A DNA stretch of 64,000 nucleotides from Victivallales bacterium (lineage in GTDB: Bacteria > Verrucomicrobiota > Lentisphaeria > Victivallales > GWF2-38-69), in the NCBI GenBank assembly GCA_021733985.1, contig JAIPJT010000006.1:1-64000 (forward strand), written 5' to 3'. The notes beneath the pieces are model-generated. The model was not told the origin of the DNA. It ran no database searches and was given only the letters and a program-made list of their open reading frames with translations. Below, piece after piece: positions 35,925 through 45,324 of the stretch. A program made the position numbers and the translations under genes. Positions within the stretch are counted from its first letter, which is position 1. Each line of letters opens with the position of its first letter.

Positions 35925-36863
35925 TCATACTTTACCTTCAAGAGTAAATTCAATAAGTTCACTCATGGAAACAGTAGCAACACAGATACAGGTATCGGCA
36001 GCACCGTAATATATTTTGACCCTGCCGTCATCTTCAATAATTCCACCGCAGGCAAAAATCACATTCCCTACATCTCCGATCCGCTCATAATTTTTCCTCG
36101 GCGAAAGCACCGAACTTGCCGGTCTGGCTATAACTTTAGACGGATCTTCAAGATCGAGAAGTACAGTGCCGGCGCGATAAATCGGCCCTGCAGAAGTCAT
36201 TTTCACTCCATGGTATATCTCAAGCCAGCCATGCTCTGTCTTAATAGGCGGCACAGAAGCCCCGATTCTATAACTGTCCCAGTAACCGGCTCTGGGTGAA
36301 ATAACTCTATTTGATTTCCCCCAGTCTACAAGGTTTTTAGAATATGAAACCCAGATAGAACCGATCCCCTCTCCTATGGGCCTGTCAAACCTGACATATT
36401 CACCATTAATTTTTTCAGGAAACAATAAACCGTCTTTGTTGTTTGGTTCTGATACAACAGCTATACGTTCATAGTTTACAAAATCCTCGGTTTTTGCCAA
36501 AGCAATCCTGGCACCGTATTCAGAGTAGGCGGTATAAAGCATTATATATTCACCTTCGACTTCTGTTATCCTCGGATCTTCTACTCCTCTCGCTTCATAC
36601 TTACCGAATACACCGGATTTAGCGGGAAGCATTACAGGCTTTTCATCTACCTTGAAGTTAAAACCATCTTTACTTCTGGCCAACGCAAAATAGGAATACC
36701 CCTGTAATCCCTCTACTCTTAATACGAGATAATAATCATTTCCCCTTTTAACAGGAGCACCGTTGAATACCGTATTACATCTGAAAGGAATATCGTCTAA
36801 AGAAAGAACCGGATTACCCTCATACCTATGCAACAAATCTTTTCTTGAACTGCTTATCTTCAT
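35925..36863 (-). CDS. GH130 family glycoside phosphorylase/hydrolase, copy 3
   Basis: Five-bladed beta-propeller enzyme, 312 residues. GH130 features: RYEGNPVLSLDDIPF at the N-terminus, the catalytic-region motif ARGVEDPRITEVEG, LLFPEKINGEYVRFDRP and SPRAGYWDSYRIG, with GDVGNVIFACGGIIEDDGR near the end. GH130 enzymes act on beta-mannosides, either as phosphorylases releasing mannose-1-phosphate or as beta-1,2-mannosidases. The basic residues that separate these activities cannot be assigned here with confidence. It starts 1 base after the stop of the preceding GH130, so translation is coupled. No signal peptide, hence cytosolic. Confidence 0.9.
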   Translation of the reverse strand: MKISSSRKDLLHRYEGNPVLSLDDIPFRCNTVFNGAPVKRGNDYYLVLRVEGLQGYSYFALARSKDGFNFKVDEKPVMLPAKSGVFGKYEARGVEDPRITEVEGEYIMLYTAYSEYGARIALAKTEDFVNYERIAVVSEPNNKDGLLFPEKINGEYVRFDRPIGEGIGSIWVSYSKNLVDWGKSNRVISPRAGYWDSYRIGASVPPIKTEHGWLEIYHGVKMTSAGPIYRAGTVLLDLEDPSKVIARPASSVLSPRKNYERIGDVGNVIFACGGIIEDDGRVKIYYGAADTCICVATVSMSELIEFTLEGKV

Positions 36864-36864
36864 A

Positions 36865-37791
36865 TCAGTAATCCCTTTCGCTTAAAAAACATTCATTTAT
36901 AATTCTTTTCAGTTTTACCGACCCTCTGCAGATACAACTGTTCGCACCTCCGTAATACAGTATAAGGTCGTCTCCTTCAAGAACACCGCCGCCGCAGTAA
37001 ATAATGTTATTGACATCCCCTACCCTTTCATAATACTCTCTTGGTGCCAGTATTGGAATATTGCTTCGTGTTTTTACTATTGACGGATCGTCCGCATCGA
37101 GAACCGCTGCCCCCATTCTGTAAAGCGGCCCTGCTGAAGTTTCTTTAACCCCATAGTACAGCATCAGCCAGTCACAACTGCCATTATTGAACCTGATCGG
37201 AGGCATGGCAGCCCCCAGCCTGCTAGCATCCCAGTAACCTGCCCGGGGAGACATCAAAACTTCACTGCTGCCCCAATATACCAGATCATCAGAATAAGTA
37301 ATCCATATACGCCCGCCTGAAGGCCTGTCAAGCCTTGCGTACCTCCCGTTAATTTTTTCGGGAAACAGAACTCCGGCTTTGGTGTCGGGTTCAGATATTG
37401 ACCCGTGATATACAACACTCTCAAATTTAAGTGTTTCTGCAAGACCAAGCCTGTAGCCTTTTGAATCTTTTTTTGTATAAACAACATAATATTTATTATC
37501 GAGGAAAGTAATCCTGGGATCCATGACACCAATATTAGCTGTATCAGGATCCTTCAGTTCTATAAATACATCTTCTTCAACTTTAAAGTTATAACCGTCT
37601 TCACTCACAGCTTTGTGTATGGAATGGTGCCCGGCGTGATTTTCTATATCTATAAGCAAAATATATAAACCGTTATATTTAACTGCCGCACAATTATAAA
37701 TATCGCCCGCTCCAAAACCAAGTCCTTCCAAAGTGATAATAGGATTTCTTTCATATCTGTGAACTATATCGTTCTGTTTGTTGTTTTTCAT
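36865..37791 (-). CDS. GH130 family glycoside phosphorylase/hydrolase, copy 2
   Basis: 308 residues, homologous to its two neighbours. RYERNPIITLEGLGFGAGDI opens the protein. The conserved Asp is in GVMDPRITFLDN, where the usual Glu before the Asp is Met. VLFPEKINGRYARLDRPSGG, SPRAGYWDASRLGAA and GDVNNIIYCGGGVLEGDD follow. Cytosolic. It is closest to the copy at 35925 (shared RAGYWD, SAGP.YR.G) and more distant from the copy at 37811. Its E-to-M change beside the catalytic Asp could mean altered activity (inference). It follows the first GH130 by 19 bases. Confidence 0.9.
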   Translation of the reverse strand: MKNNKQNDIVHRYERNPIITLEGLGFGAGDIYNCAAVKYNGLYILLIDIENHAGHHSIHKAVSEDGYNFKVEEDVFIELKDPDTANIGVMDPRITFLDNKYYVVYTKKDSKGYRLGLAETLKFESVVYHGSISEPDTKAGVLFPEKINGRYARLDRPSGGRIWITYSDDLVYWGSSEVLMSPRAGYWDASRLGAAMPPIRFNNGSCDWLMLYYGVKETSAGPLYRMGAAVLDADDPSIVKTRSNIPILAPREYYERVGDVNNIIYCGGGVLEGDDLILYYGGANSCICRGSVKLKRIINECFLSERDY

Positions 37792-37810
37792 ATAAATTCA
37801 GTTTTTTTTA

Positions 37811-38851
37811 TTATTTTAAAGTTTTTAAAATCTCATCAACAGTTGAAATTATAAGACAGGAACACGAATCCGAAGCCCCGTAGTATATCCATAACCTGCC
37901 ATTTTCCTCAACCATCCCGTTTGTAAAAAGAACGTTCCCGAAAAAACCGTTTATTTCATAATCGGCTTCCGGCTCAATTAAAGGTTTTTCCGGCCTCTTC
38001 AATATCTTCCATGGCTCATTCAAGTCCAAAAGCATTGCAAAAAGTGTATATCTCTGCCCATCACCTTTACAGTGGTATATACAGAGCCAGCCTTCTGAAG
38101 TTTTTAAAGGTGAACTGCCCCCACCTATTTTCATTGATTCAAATCTGTTATCTCTCGGTTTTGCCACACATTTGTGTCCACCCCAATGCAGTAAATCAGG
38201 TGATTCGGCATACCAGATAGACGGCTTTCCGAAACCGCTGTTGTTAGGCCTGTGCAATGCTGCATATTTTCCATTAACTTTCTCCGGAAAAATAGCAACA
38301 TCTTTGTTTTCAGGGTAAAAAATAACACCTAACCTTTTATGCGTTTTAAAGTCTTCTGTCACTGACAAAGCAGTACTCCAGCTGTTCTCAGAAACAATAG
38401 TATAGTTTATATAATATTTTCCATCAATATAAGTTACCCTTGCATCCTCTATTCCATACTTCTCTTGCTCATTCTGCGGATAGATAAAAGGTTTGTCGTC
38501 AACGGTAAAATTTACACCGTCCTCACTTCTGGCAATTCTGATATGACTTAAACTTGAAAGAAAGTCAATCCCCTTATACACTACACCTCTCGTATCTTTA
38601 AGTTTTACATCAGGGTCAGCTTTATCGAATTCAAGCACTTGCGGTATTCCGTCACCATTTACAAACTTATAAGCAGGCACCCTGATTTTATTTTTCACTT
38701 TCACGCATTCCTCTGCAACCCTGAGAAGAAGTAAAGTTTCATTTCCGAATTTTACCGCTGCAGGATTAAATGCTCCAACAACTTTAAAACCTTCAGCGGA
38801 AGGCTTTACATCTTCCGGCCTAACTACCGGATTTTTAGAATATCTAATCAT
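37811..38851 (-). CDS. GH130 family glycoside phosphorylase/hydrolase, copy 1
   Basis: 346 residues, the longest and most divergent of the three. SKNPVVRPEDVKPS opens it; the catalytic region is YGIEDARVTYIDGKYY (DAR instead of DPR), followed by AIFPEKVNGKYAALHRP, KIGGGSSPLKTSEGWL and FFGNVLFTNGMVEENGR. The pattern EDARV with AALHRP is seen in GH130 groups acting on mannosides other than mannosylglucose; the exact linkage is not deducible. Cytosolic, no signal peptide. It lies 93 bases after the GT4 gene and heads the GH130 trio. Confidence 0.9.
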   Translation of the reverse strand: MIRYSKNPVVRPEDVKPSAEGFKVVGAFNPAAVKFGNETLLLLRVAEECVKVKNKIRVPAYKFVNGDGIPQVLEFDKADPDVKLKDTRGVVYKGIDFLSSLSHIRIARSEDGVNFTVDDKPFIYPQNEQEKYGIEDARVTYIDGKYYINYTIVSENSWSTALSVTEDFKTHKRLGVIFYPENKDVAIFPEKVNGKYAALHRPNNSGFGKPSIWYAESPDLLHWGGHKCVAKPRDNRFESMKIGGGSSPLKTSEGWLCIYHCKGDGQRYTLFAMLLDLNEPWKILKRPEKPLIEPEADYEINGFFGNVLFTNGMVEENGRLWIYYGASDSCSCLIISTVDEILKTLK

Positions 38852-38944
38852 AAGCTTGAATTACCTTTTGTAAATTATTAGATTTTATACACAGCAGTCT
38901 ATTATTTTAGAACTTTTGTTTTCTTTTTATCAGCTATAGTGAAA

Positions 38945-40078
38945 CTAACCTAAATATACATGTCTGGAATTACAGGGAGGCTTTTCTCTAAACTCATAAT
39001 AAATATCAACTGTTTTAGCCGCGACAATATCCCATGATATTTTTTCTCTAACATATTTAAATGCATTATTAGACAAACGCTCATATAGTTTATCATCTTT
39101 CAGAATTTTTATGATCTTTTCAGCAAACTCTTTATCGCTCTCAGCGATTAACCCGGCAGAGGAATCTTTAATAATATTTTTGAATGCTTCAAGTTCGGAA
39201 ACCACAACAGGCTTACCGAAGCTCAGCGCATGAGCCATGATTCCGCTCTGGGCACCAAGAGTATAAGCAAATGGAAGTACATCCGCAGCATTTAGTATAT
39301 AATCAAATGTTCGCTGAGGAAATTTGCCGTCAAACACAATAATATTCTCCTTAACCGGGGAACTGTTTATTTTTTTAAAAAGGCTATTGCGATACTCGTT
39401 AAATTCACTAACTCTCACCTGGCTTGCAAGTACCAGATACGCATTATCAACCTCTTTGACTATTGACGGGAATATATCAATTATTCTGTGGAAACCTTTT
39501 GTCTGCCTGATATATCCAAGAAGCAATACAACTTTTTTCCCGGTTAATCCAAGCTTTTCTTTTGCATCTTTAATAGGTTCAGCTGTCCTTGCCCCATGGT
39601 ATATCTGATGTATTTTGTCTACTTCAATACCATAAAAGTCAGTTAAAATGGGTATATGGTCCTTTTCATGAACGATAAGGCTGTCAGACTGTTTGCATAC
39701 CTCCTCCAGGACTCTTCTTTTACGGTATTCAAAATCTTTTCTTACCGTATGCAGAGTAGTAACAACAGGAATATTGCATACTTTTGCCCTTATGATTAAA
39801 TCAAGCACTGCGACTCCGTCCATCTCGCCGAAGAGTCCGAATTCGTGCTGAATATGTATAATATCAGGGGCAAGCTTCTTTACTGTATCAAAAATTTTCT
39901 TGGAAAGACCGCAGTCATCTGAATTATAAGCGGGGAAAACTGTATCTCCTTTAGCTCCATACTGGCTTACAACATAAATTTCATTCTCGGTTTTCTTAAG
40001 TGCGTCAGTTAAATATTTAGAATATGTACCAATCCCGCATTCAATTGGGGGATAAGTTGAAATCATAACTATTCTCAT
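38945..40078 (-). CDS. GT4-family glycosyltransferase
   Basis: Retaining GT-B glycosyltransferase, 377 residues. I start it at MRIVMISTYPPIECGIGTYS because AGGGGGGTGTC precedes this Met; the track start lies further upstream. The N-terminal Rossmann domain has IIHIQHEFGLFGEMDG, and the C-terminal nucleotide-sugar domain has KVVLLLGYIRQTKGFHRII and ALSFGKPVVVSELEAFKNII with the conserved late Glu. Relatives transfer mannose or glucose from GDP/UDP/ADP sugars. It probably forms an operon with three GH130 genes, so synthesis and phosphorolysis of a beta-mannoside are encoded together (inference). Confidence 0.88.
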   Translation of the reverse strand: MRIVMISTYPPIECGIGTYSKYLTDALKKTENEIYVVSQYGAKGDTVFPAYNSDDCGLSKKIFDTVKKLAPDIIHIQHEFGLFGEMDGVAVLDLIIRAKVCNIPVVTTLHTVRKDFEYRKRRVLEEVCKQSDSLIVHEKDHIPILTDFYGIEVDKIHQIYHGARTAEPIKDAKEKLGLTGKKVVLLLGYIRQTKGFHRIIDIFPSIVKEVDNAYLVLASQVRVSEFNEYRNSLFKKINSSPVKENIIVFDGKFPQRTFDYILNAADVLPFAYTLGAQSGIMAHALSFGKPVVVSELEAFKNIIKDSSAGLIAESDKEFAEKIIKILKDDKLYERLSNNAFKYVREKISWDIVAAKTVDIYYEFREKPPCNSRHVYLG

Positions 40079-40374
40079 TTTTGACACCCCCCTTCTATAG
40101 GTTTTAAAGAATAGACAAATATTCAATTAAATTATAATATAAAATATAAAAATTTGAATAGTTTATTATAAAAAAATTTATTAAGTTTTCAGTTATTGGA
40201 AGAGATTACCCGATAATAAAATCGGTTTTTGCATAGTAAAGTTTAAAAATCCTTTGTTTTTTTAATGATAACAGATAAAATTAGGAACAAGCTGTATAAG
40301 TAGCACCCTTTTTTTTTGAAAAGAATTCAATATTAAAACATTATAATTATTTTATTTGATAGGATGAAGAAGAA

Positions 40375-41334
40375 ATGAAACCAACCAAACTTTTGTTGTG
40401 TCTAACTTTATTGTTAATTGCAGTTTCCGGATGCACAAACAAGCAGAGCAAAACTTCTGAAAACAAGATAATAGTATTTCATGCCGGAAGTTTAAGCGTA
40501 CCGCTTTTAAAATTGAAACAGGCTTATAAAAAGGTAAATTCTGATACAGATATTATTCTTGAAGCAGGCGGAAGCAGGGCATGCGCAAGAAAAATAACCG
40601 ATTTGAATAAAAAATGTGATCTTATGGTTTCAGCAGATTATAAAGTTATCTACAATCTGCTAATACCAAAATATGCACAATGGAATATTAAATTCGCTAC
40701 AAACGAGCTGAGTGTGGTGTATAATAAAAAATCAAGATATTCTGAAAAAATAAATACGGAAAACTGGTACAAAATTTTGAAAAAACAGGATGTAACCTGC
40801 GGGGCATCAAATCCAAATCACGACCCTTGCGGGTACAGAACCATTCTTTTACTGAAGCTTTCCAGCATTTTTTACAAAGACCCAGAACTGTATAGTGCGA
40901 TCTCTTCCAAAAAGAAAATGATAATACGCCCTAAAGAAACTGACCTGATATCTCTGCTGAACACCGGCGTTATCGATTATATGTTCATATACAAATCCGT
41001 AGCAGTCCAGCATAAAATGAAATATGTCAAACTGCCCGAACAAATTAATCTGGGGAGCCCTGAATATTCAGACTTTTACAAAAAGGCAACGATCAAGATT
41101 TCCGGTAAAACACCCGGCTCATTTATAACACAGACAGGTGCGCCGATAGTTTACGGATTGACTATCCCTGAAAATGCCCCCGACAAAAAAGCGGCGATTA
41201 AATTTCTGAATTTTATGCTGTCGGAAAAAGGTTTGAATATAATCAAAAACTGCGGACAGAAACCGATAGTCCCGTCTAAGTCTGAAACCTATTCTAAAAT
41301 TCCAAATCAATTGAAAAAATTCGCTACAAAATAG
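40375..41334 (+). CDS. wtpA: Tungstate/molybdate-binding lipoprotein (WtpA/ModA)
   Basis: Periplasmic solute-binding protein anchored as a lipoprotein: signal KLLLCLTLLLIAVSGC with lipobox VSGC (~17-20). 319 residues. The mature part has FHAGSLSVPLLKLKQAY, ILEAGGSRACARKI, DLMVSADYKVI, CGASNPNHDPCGYRT and VYGLTIPENAPDKKAAIKF, all typical of the WtpA/archaeal-type ModA group that binds oxyanions with very high affinity, often tungstate. The permease and ATPase follow on the same strand (59-base gap). The molybdopterin genes at 57.6-61.2 kb are the expected consumers of the metal. Ribosome binding site AGGATGAAGAAG is weak to moderate. Confidence 0.92.
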   Translation: MKPTKLLLCLTLLLIAVSGCTNKQSKTSENKIIVFHAGSLSVPLLKLKQAYKKVNSDTDIILEAGGSRACARKITDLNKKCDLMVSADYKVIYNLLIPKYAQWNIKFATNELSVVYNKKSRYSEKINTENWYKILKKQDVTCGASNPNHDPCGYRTILLLKLSSIFYKDPELYSAISSKKKMIIRPKETDLISLLNTGVIDYMFIYKSVAVQHKMKYVKLPEQINLGSPEYSDFYKKATIKISGKTPGSFITQTGAPIVYGLTIPENAPDKKAAIKFLNFMLSEKGLNIIKNCGQKPIVPSKSETYSKIPNQLKKFATK

Positions 41335-41393
41335 AATCGATTTTCAGGTTTATTTTCGTTTATTAATCTCGAAGAGAAAACAATTATCTATTT

Positions 41394-42200
41394 ATGTTAA
41401 GCAGAAAAAGCAGTTCATTTGAGTTAATACTTGCAGTAATAGGAGGATTAGTCCTTCTTTTTATTTTAGCTCCGCTGTTTCAAATGTTTTTCAGCAGCGA
41501 TTTTAACAGTTTATTAAAAACTGCCGGCAGCGCAGAAGTACAGAAAAGTATATGGATGACGATCTGGATATCCATTCTCGGAACTTTTCTTTTTTCTTTC
41601 TTTGCAATCCCTTTTTCCTATATGCTTGCGAGAAAAGATTTTCCTTTAAAGCGTTTAGTCTGCGGCATAATAGATATTCCTGTTGTGATACCCCACTCCG
41701 CAGCCGGGATAGCACTGCTTGGAATACTCTCTGAAGAGAGTGCATTCGGTTCTTTTTTAAATAAAATCGGTATCAGTTTTGTGGATACTGAAGCAGGTAT
41801 AATGGTTGCTATGATTTTTGTAAGTCTACCCTTTTTAATCAATTCCGCCAAGGCCGGTTTCGAATCCGTTCCGCTGAGCCTTGAAAAAACAGCTTACACT
41901 TTAGGGGCCTCTCCGGGAAAAGTTTTTTTCACAGTCAGCCTGCCAATTGCCTGGCGTTCCATACTTTCAGGTTTTGTGATGATGTGGGCAAGAGGTCTGA
42001 GTGAATTCGGAGCGGTCGTCATAATAGCCTATCACCCGACTGTCACGTCGGTACTTATTTATGAAAGATTTACAGCTTACGGTTTAAAATACGCACAGCC
42101 TGTAGCTGTAATTTTTATTATAGTCTGTTTGATTGTATTCATTCTGTTCAGACTTCTTTCTGGTAAAAATATTACAGCATATAGAGGATTTAAAAATTAA
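41394..42200 (+). CDS. wtpB: Tungstate/molybdate ABC transporter permease (WtpB/ModB)
   Basis: Inner-membrane permease, 268 residues with about six helices, starting with an N-terminal transmembrane segment (LILAVIGGLVLLFILAPLF). The EAA loop that contacts the ATPase is visible as LEKTAYTLGASPGKVFFTVS followed by LPIAW. GLSEFGAVVIIAYHPT is typical of molybdate/tungstate permeases. It lies between the binding protein and the ATPase, with 25 bases to the latter. The start has little ribosome binding site (AAGAGAAAAC). Confidence 0.93.
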   Translation: MLSRKSSSFELILAVIGGLVLLFILAPLFQMFFSSDFNSLLKTAGSAEVQKSIWMTIWISILGTFLFSFFAIPFSYMLARKDFPLKRLVCGIIDIPVVIPHSAAGIALLGILSEESAFGSFLNKIGISFVDTEAGIMVAMIFVSLPFLINSAKAGFESVPLSLEKTAYTLGASPGKVFFTVSLPIAWRSILSGFVMMWARGLSEFGAVVIIAYHPTVTSVLIYERFTAYGLKYAQPVAVIFIIVCLIVFILFRLLSGKNITAYRGFKN

Positions 42201-42225
42201 AACTGCTGCAGGAAAACAGATTAAT

Positions 42226-43326
42226 ATGGGAAAACTAAAACTTACAAATATTTCCAAGAAATTAGGAGTATTCAAACTCGAGGATATTTCTTTTTCCCTG
42301 GAAACCGGCGACTATTTTGTAATTTTAGGTAAATCTGGAAGCGGAAAATCCGTACTCCTTGAAATTATTTCCGGCCTTATAACTCCGGATAAAGGCAGAG
42401 TTTACCTTAACGAAAAAGATATTACTGCCAAAAAAATACAGAAACGCAATTTGGGGTTAGTTTTTCAGAATCATTCGCTTTTCCCACATTTATCAGTAAA
42501 AAGCAACATTCTTTATCCTCTGAGAGCCCGAAAAAAAATGAATGCAGACACCGGTAAAAAATTGGAAACTTTATGCAGAACTTTAGGTATTTTAAATCTC
42601 TTAAACCTCAAACCCGGTACACTTTCTTTAGGGGAATCACAAAGGGTGGCACTGGCCCGAACTCTGATTACTTCACCGGAATGCATTCTGCTTGATGAGC
42701 CATTATCTTCTCTGGATATACAAACAAAAGCAGAAATCAAAACTCTACTGAGAAAAATAAACAAAGATTCAGACTCTGTCAAGTCGGAACCGCAGACTGT
42801 TTTACATGTGACCCATGATTATGAAGAGGCAATATCGCTGGCAAACAAAATTGGCGTAATAGAGAACGGTTCCATCTCTCAAATTGGAACACCTGAAGAA
42901 GTATTTAGACACCCGGGCACTGAGTTCGTAGCGAATTTTGCAGGAATAAAAAACTTTTTCAGAGGCAAGGCTGCAGAAACAGAAAACGGAATCAGTGTAT
43001 TTACTCCTTATATGAATAACATTCCGGCAAATATCAGTTTTTATATATCAGGAAATTACAGAAATGAAGAAGACGGTAACCTGATTATAAAGGGAGAAAA
43101 TATTACTATTGCCAACGAGTTATACGCAACCAGCGCCAGGAATACATTTAAAGGTAAAATAACAGACATAGAAAATGTAAAATCCGGCATAGAAGTCACT
43201 GTAAAAACTAACGGACTTTTACTGTCATCCCTAATAACAAAAGAATCACTTAACAATCTGAACCTGAGTTTTGACAAAACCGTTTATATCAGCTTTAAGG
43301 CAAATGCAGCTAAATTCATAAAATAA
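42226..43326 (+). CDS. wtpC: Tungstate/molybdate ABC transporter ATPase (WtpC/ModC)
   Basis: Cytosolic ATPase, 366 residues from the ATG at MGKLKLTNIS (the track start overlaps the permease without homology). Walker A is ILGKSGSGKSVLLE, Q-loop VFQNHSLFPHLS, signature LSLGESQRVALARTL, Walker B CILLDEPLSSLD and switch His LHVTHDYEEA. The C-terminal ~100 residues form a TOBE/Mop-like regulatory region (IGTPEEVFRHPG ... NTFKGKITDIENVKSGIEVTV) expected to sense oxyanion. Gcaggaa precedes the start. After the stop comes ~125 bases without a clear terminator, then a convergent gene. Confidence 0.93.
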   Translation: MGKLKLTNISKKLGVFKLEDISFSLETGDYFVILGKSGSGKSVLLEIISGLITPDKGRVYLNEKDITAKKIQKRNLGLVFQNHSLFPHLSVKSNILYPLRARKKMNADTGKKLETLCRTLGILNLLNLKPGTLSLGESQRVALARTLITSPECILLDEPLSSLDIQTKAEIKTLLRKINKDSDSVKSEPQTVLHVTHDYEEAISLANKIGVIENGSISQIGTPEEVFRHPGTEFVANFAGIKNFFRGKAAETENGISVFTPYMNNIPANISFYISGNYRNEEDGNLIIKGENITIANELYATSARNTFKGKITDIENVKSGIEVTVKTNGLLLSSLITKESLNNLNLSFDKTVYISFKANAAKFIK

Positions 43327-43452
43327 TTTCTCTTTTGAAAAATCTATATAGAATAAATATCATAGCTGATGTTAAAGACACAGGTTTTACAAGATGATAG
43401 AAAAAAACAAAAAAATCTTTTTCACTCAATAAGTTAAATCTCATAATTAAGG

Positions 43453-44235
43453 TTATAATGCTTTCCATTCCCTCAGCTTTGACTCTATGAATTTCACTGT
43501 AGCGGAATGTGTCTTTTTTTTATTTTCAACAATTTGGGGCGGGCCAAATTCTATATAAATTTTGCGTTCTCTATGAATGCTGCCAAAATTCAGGACAAAC
43601 TTCCCATTGCTCCAGAAGTCGGTTTTTAGGGCAACCGGGATAACAGGTACTCCAGCCTTTTCCGCCAGTTTACCACCAATAGAACCAAAGCTTTCTGGAT
43701 CAAACTTACCTCTGATACCCTGAGGAAACACAATAATAGACCTCCCCGAAGCGATCAATTTTTTACCTTCCTTCATTACTTTTCTGTAATCCCTCATCGG
43801 CTCAGTCCTTGTCAGGGCAATAGGTTTGGTCGCTCTCATTATCCTGCCGAAAAATTTACCTGTAACTAAACTTTTTTTAACAACAAAACTCGCTTTTTTG
43901 TATGGCAAGATGACCATAGGAAGTATAAATGTTTCAAGCATACTCATATGGTTACACACAAACACAACAGGGCCTTCAGTCTTTCTAAGACGATCAATAC
44001 CTTTTATTTGAAATTTTCCGCCGCAATCCTCTACAAGCTTAAAAGTTTTAAGAGAGGTATTTAAATATTCTTCATCATCAAATTTTCCTATTGTTGCTCT
44101 CCTCCTTTCATATAGAAGGATAGAAAAATAGCGCAGATAAAAATAAAACCTACTATTTAAAAAAAGCTTATCTAACAATACTCTTTTACGGTTCGCGGGT
44201 GTTTCGTATGAATTTTCTTCAAGTTTCTTTTTCAT
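43453..44235 (-). CDS. PlsC-like 1-acyl-glycerol-3-phosphate acyltransferase
   Basis: Membrane-associated lysophospholipid acyltransferase, 260 residues with the start I prefer, where ATGA overlaps the nadE stop (the track start is 12 bases earlier). The catalytic motif reads NHMSMLE, i.e. HX4E in place of HX4D; this variant occurs in some family members. The substrate motif reads FPQGIRG in place of FPEGTR. VPVIPVALKTDFW matches the later family block. It should acylate lysophosphatidate in phospholipid synthesis, but the two motif changes leave the acceptor open. Translationally coupled to nadE. Confidence 0.82.
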   Translation of the reverse strand: MKKKLEENSYETPANRKRVLLDKLFLNSRFYFYLRYFSILLYERRRATIGKFDDEEYLNTSLKTFKLVEDCGGKFQIKGIDRLRKTEGPVVFVCNHMSMLETFILPMVILPYKKASFVVKKSLVTGKFFGRIMRATKPIALTRTEPMRDYRKVMKEGKKLIASGRSIIVFPQGIRGKFDPESFGSIGGKLAEKAGVPVIPVALKTDFWSNGKFVLNFGSIHRERKIYIEFGPPQIVENKKKTHSATVKFIESKLREWKAL

Positions 44236-45158
44236 TTTCGTTTCCATTCAGATAGTTTATTCATTAAATAAACAGCCTTGATCTCCTTCCCGGATATGCC
44301 GTTTATATTGACTCTCTCTGCATCGCCTGTACGGTCCATTTGGCTAAGAATCAAATCTGCTTCAAAATATGTGATATTTAATGCAAGTTCATCATTTATA
44401 CCCTTCATCATATCAGGAGAAATCTCCTGTGCAACTATTTTTTCCGGAATTTTCAGGTATTCAGCTAGCTGAATGACCTGAGTTTTATATAATCCTGATA
44501 TCGGCTGGTAAGGTAAGTTATCTATTCCCTGTTTAACAAACCATCCGAGTTTAATTTCTGAACGGTTAGCAGCCCCGAAAAGAATTGCGTTTTTTTCCTC
44601 AGCAATCTTTTCAAGATAGTTCCGTCTGTAAATATGCCTTTGTTCGAATGCTTTCGCTATAGGTTCTAAAGTAATCTTATAGATATGGCTTCTTAGCTTA
44701 TAGCAGTTTAAATCACCTGCTCCTTTTCGCAAAGAAGTTATAAATGGAGTTTCTCTAAATAAAAAAATGTATATGCGATGCAAAAAGCGGTTCAGGCCTG
44801 GAAAGTAAGAACATAACCTCATGGCAATGCTGGAATATATATTTTGTTCAGTCATCTGTGAATCAATAGATTTTATATAAAGCCTTATGCCCAGCCATAC
44901 AGCTGTAATCTCGGCGTTTTTCTTTGATACAGGGCTACTGTCCCGGTCATAGAGATAATAGGCCTCAACTGAATCCTTCCCAAACGCTTTAACGAGCAAT
45001 GCAGATAGCACGGCCGAATCTATCCCCCCGCTAAGTCCGAGTACAGCCCTTTTTGTAGACTGTTCATTCGCTTTTTTCTTTATATAACGGATTATAGAAG
45101 AAACAGTTTTCTCCTCATCAATTTTTAAAGAGGAATTAATTTTTTTTTCTGTTCCCAT
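44232..45158 (-). CDS. nadE: NAD synthase NadE
   Basis: Amidates nicotinate adenine dinucleotide to NAD+. 308 residues, ammonia-dependent type without a glutaminase domain. The ATP pyrophosphatase P-loop is AVLGLSGGIDSAVLSAL. LYDRDSSPVSKKNAEITAVW, ILFGAANRSEIKLGWFVKQG and ISPDMMKGINDELALN match the ATP/NaAD-binding and C-terminal parts. Compared with typical NadE it has a longer middle region (residues ~115-165). Repeat B / the IS630 remnant begins at the base before its ATG, so the native leader has been replaced by element sequence. Cotranscribed with the acyltransferase (ATGA overlap). Confidence 0.92.
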   Translation of the reverse strand: MGTEKKINSSLKIDEEKTVSSIIRYIKKKANEQSTKRAVLGLSGGIDSAVLSALLVKAFGKDSVEAYYLYDRDSSPVSKKNAEITAVWLGIRLYIKSIDSQMTEQNIYSSIAMRLCSYFPGLNRFLHRIYIFLFRETPFITSLRKGAGDLNCYKLRSHIYKITLEPIAKAFEQRHIYRRNYLEKIAEEKNAILFGAANRSEIKLGWFVKQGIDNLPYQPISGLYKTQVIQLAEYLKIPEKIVAQEISPDMMKGINDELALNITYFEADLILSQMDRTGDAERVNINGISGKEIKAVYLMNKLSEWKRK

Positions 45159-45324
45159 ATATACAAAAGCCGATTTAATTTATTTATCCATCACACCATA
45201 CAGTATGACCTGTATCGAATGATAAGGTCGAAAATCAGTAATAAAATATATTGAAACCATCCGGGATACAAGCAACCTTTCAAAAGTATCGTCTTTTGTA
45301 TCTAATATTTTTCAAAAATGGGAA
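45159..45324 (-). repeat. Dispersed repeat copy B (left end of the IS remnant)
   Basis: Inverted relative to copy A (3161-3328) and about 90 percent identical by eye, from TATACAAAAGCCGATTTAAT to TTTTTCAAAAATGGGAAG. This copy is attached to transposase sequence, which identifies the repeat family as IS630-type ends. Confidence 0.85.
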
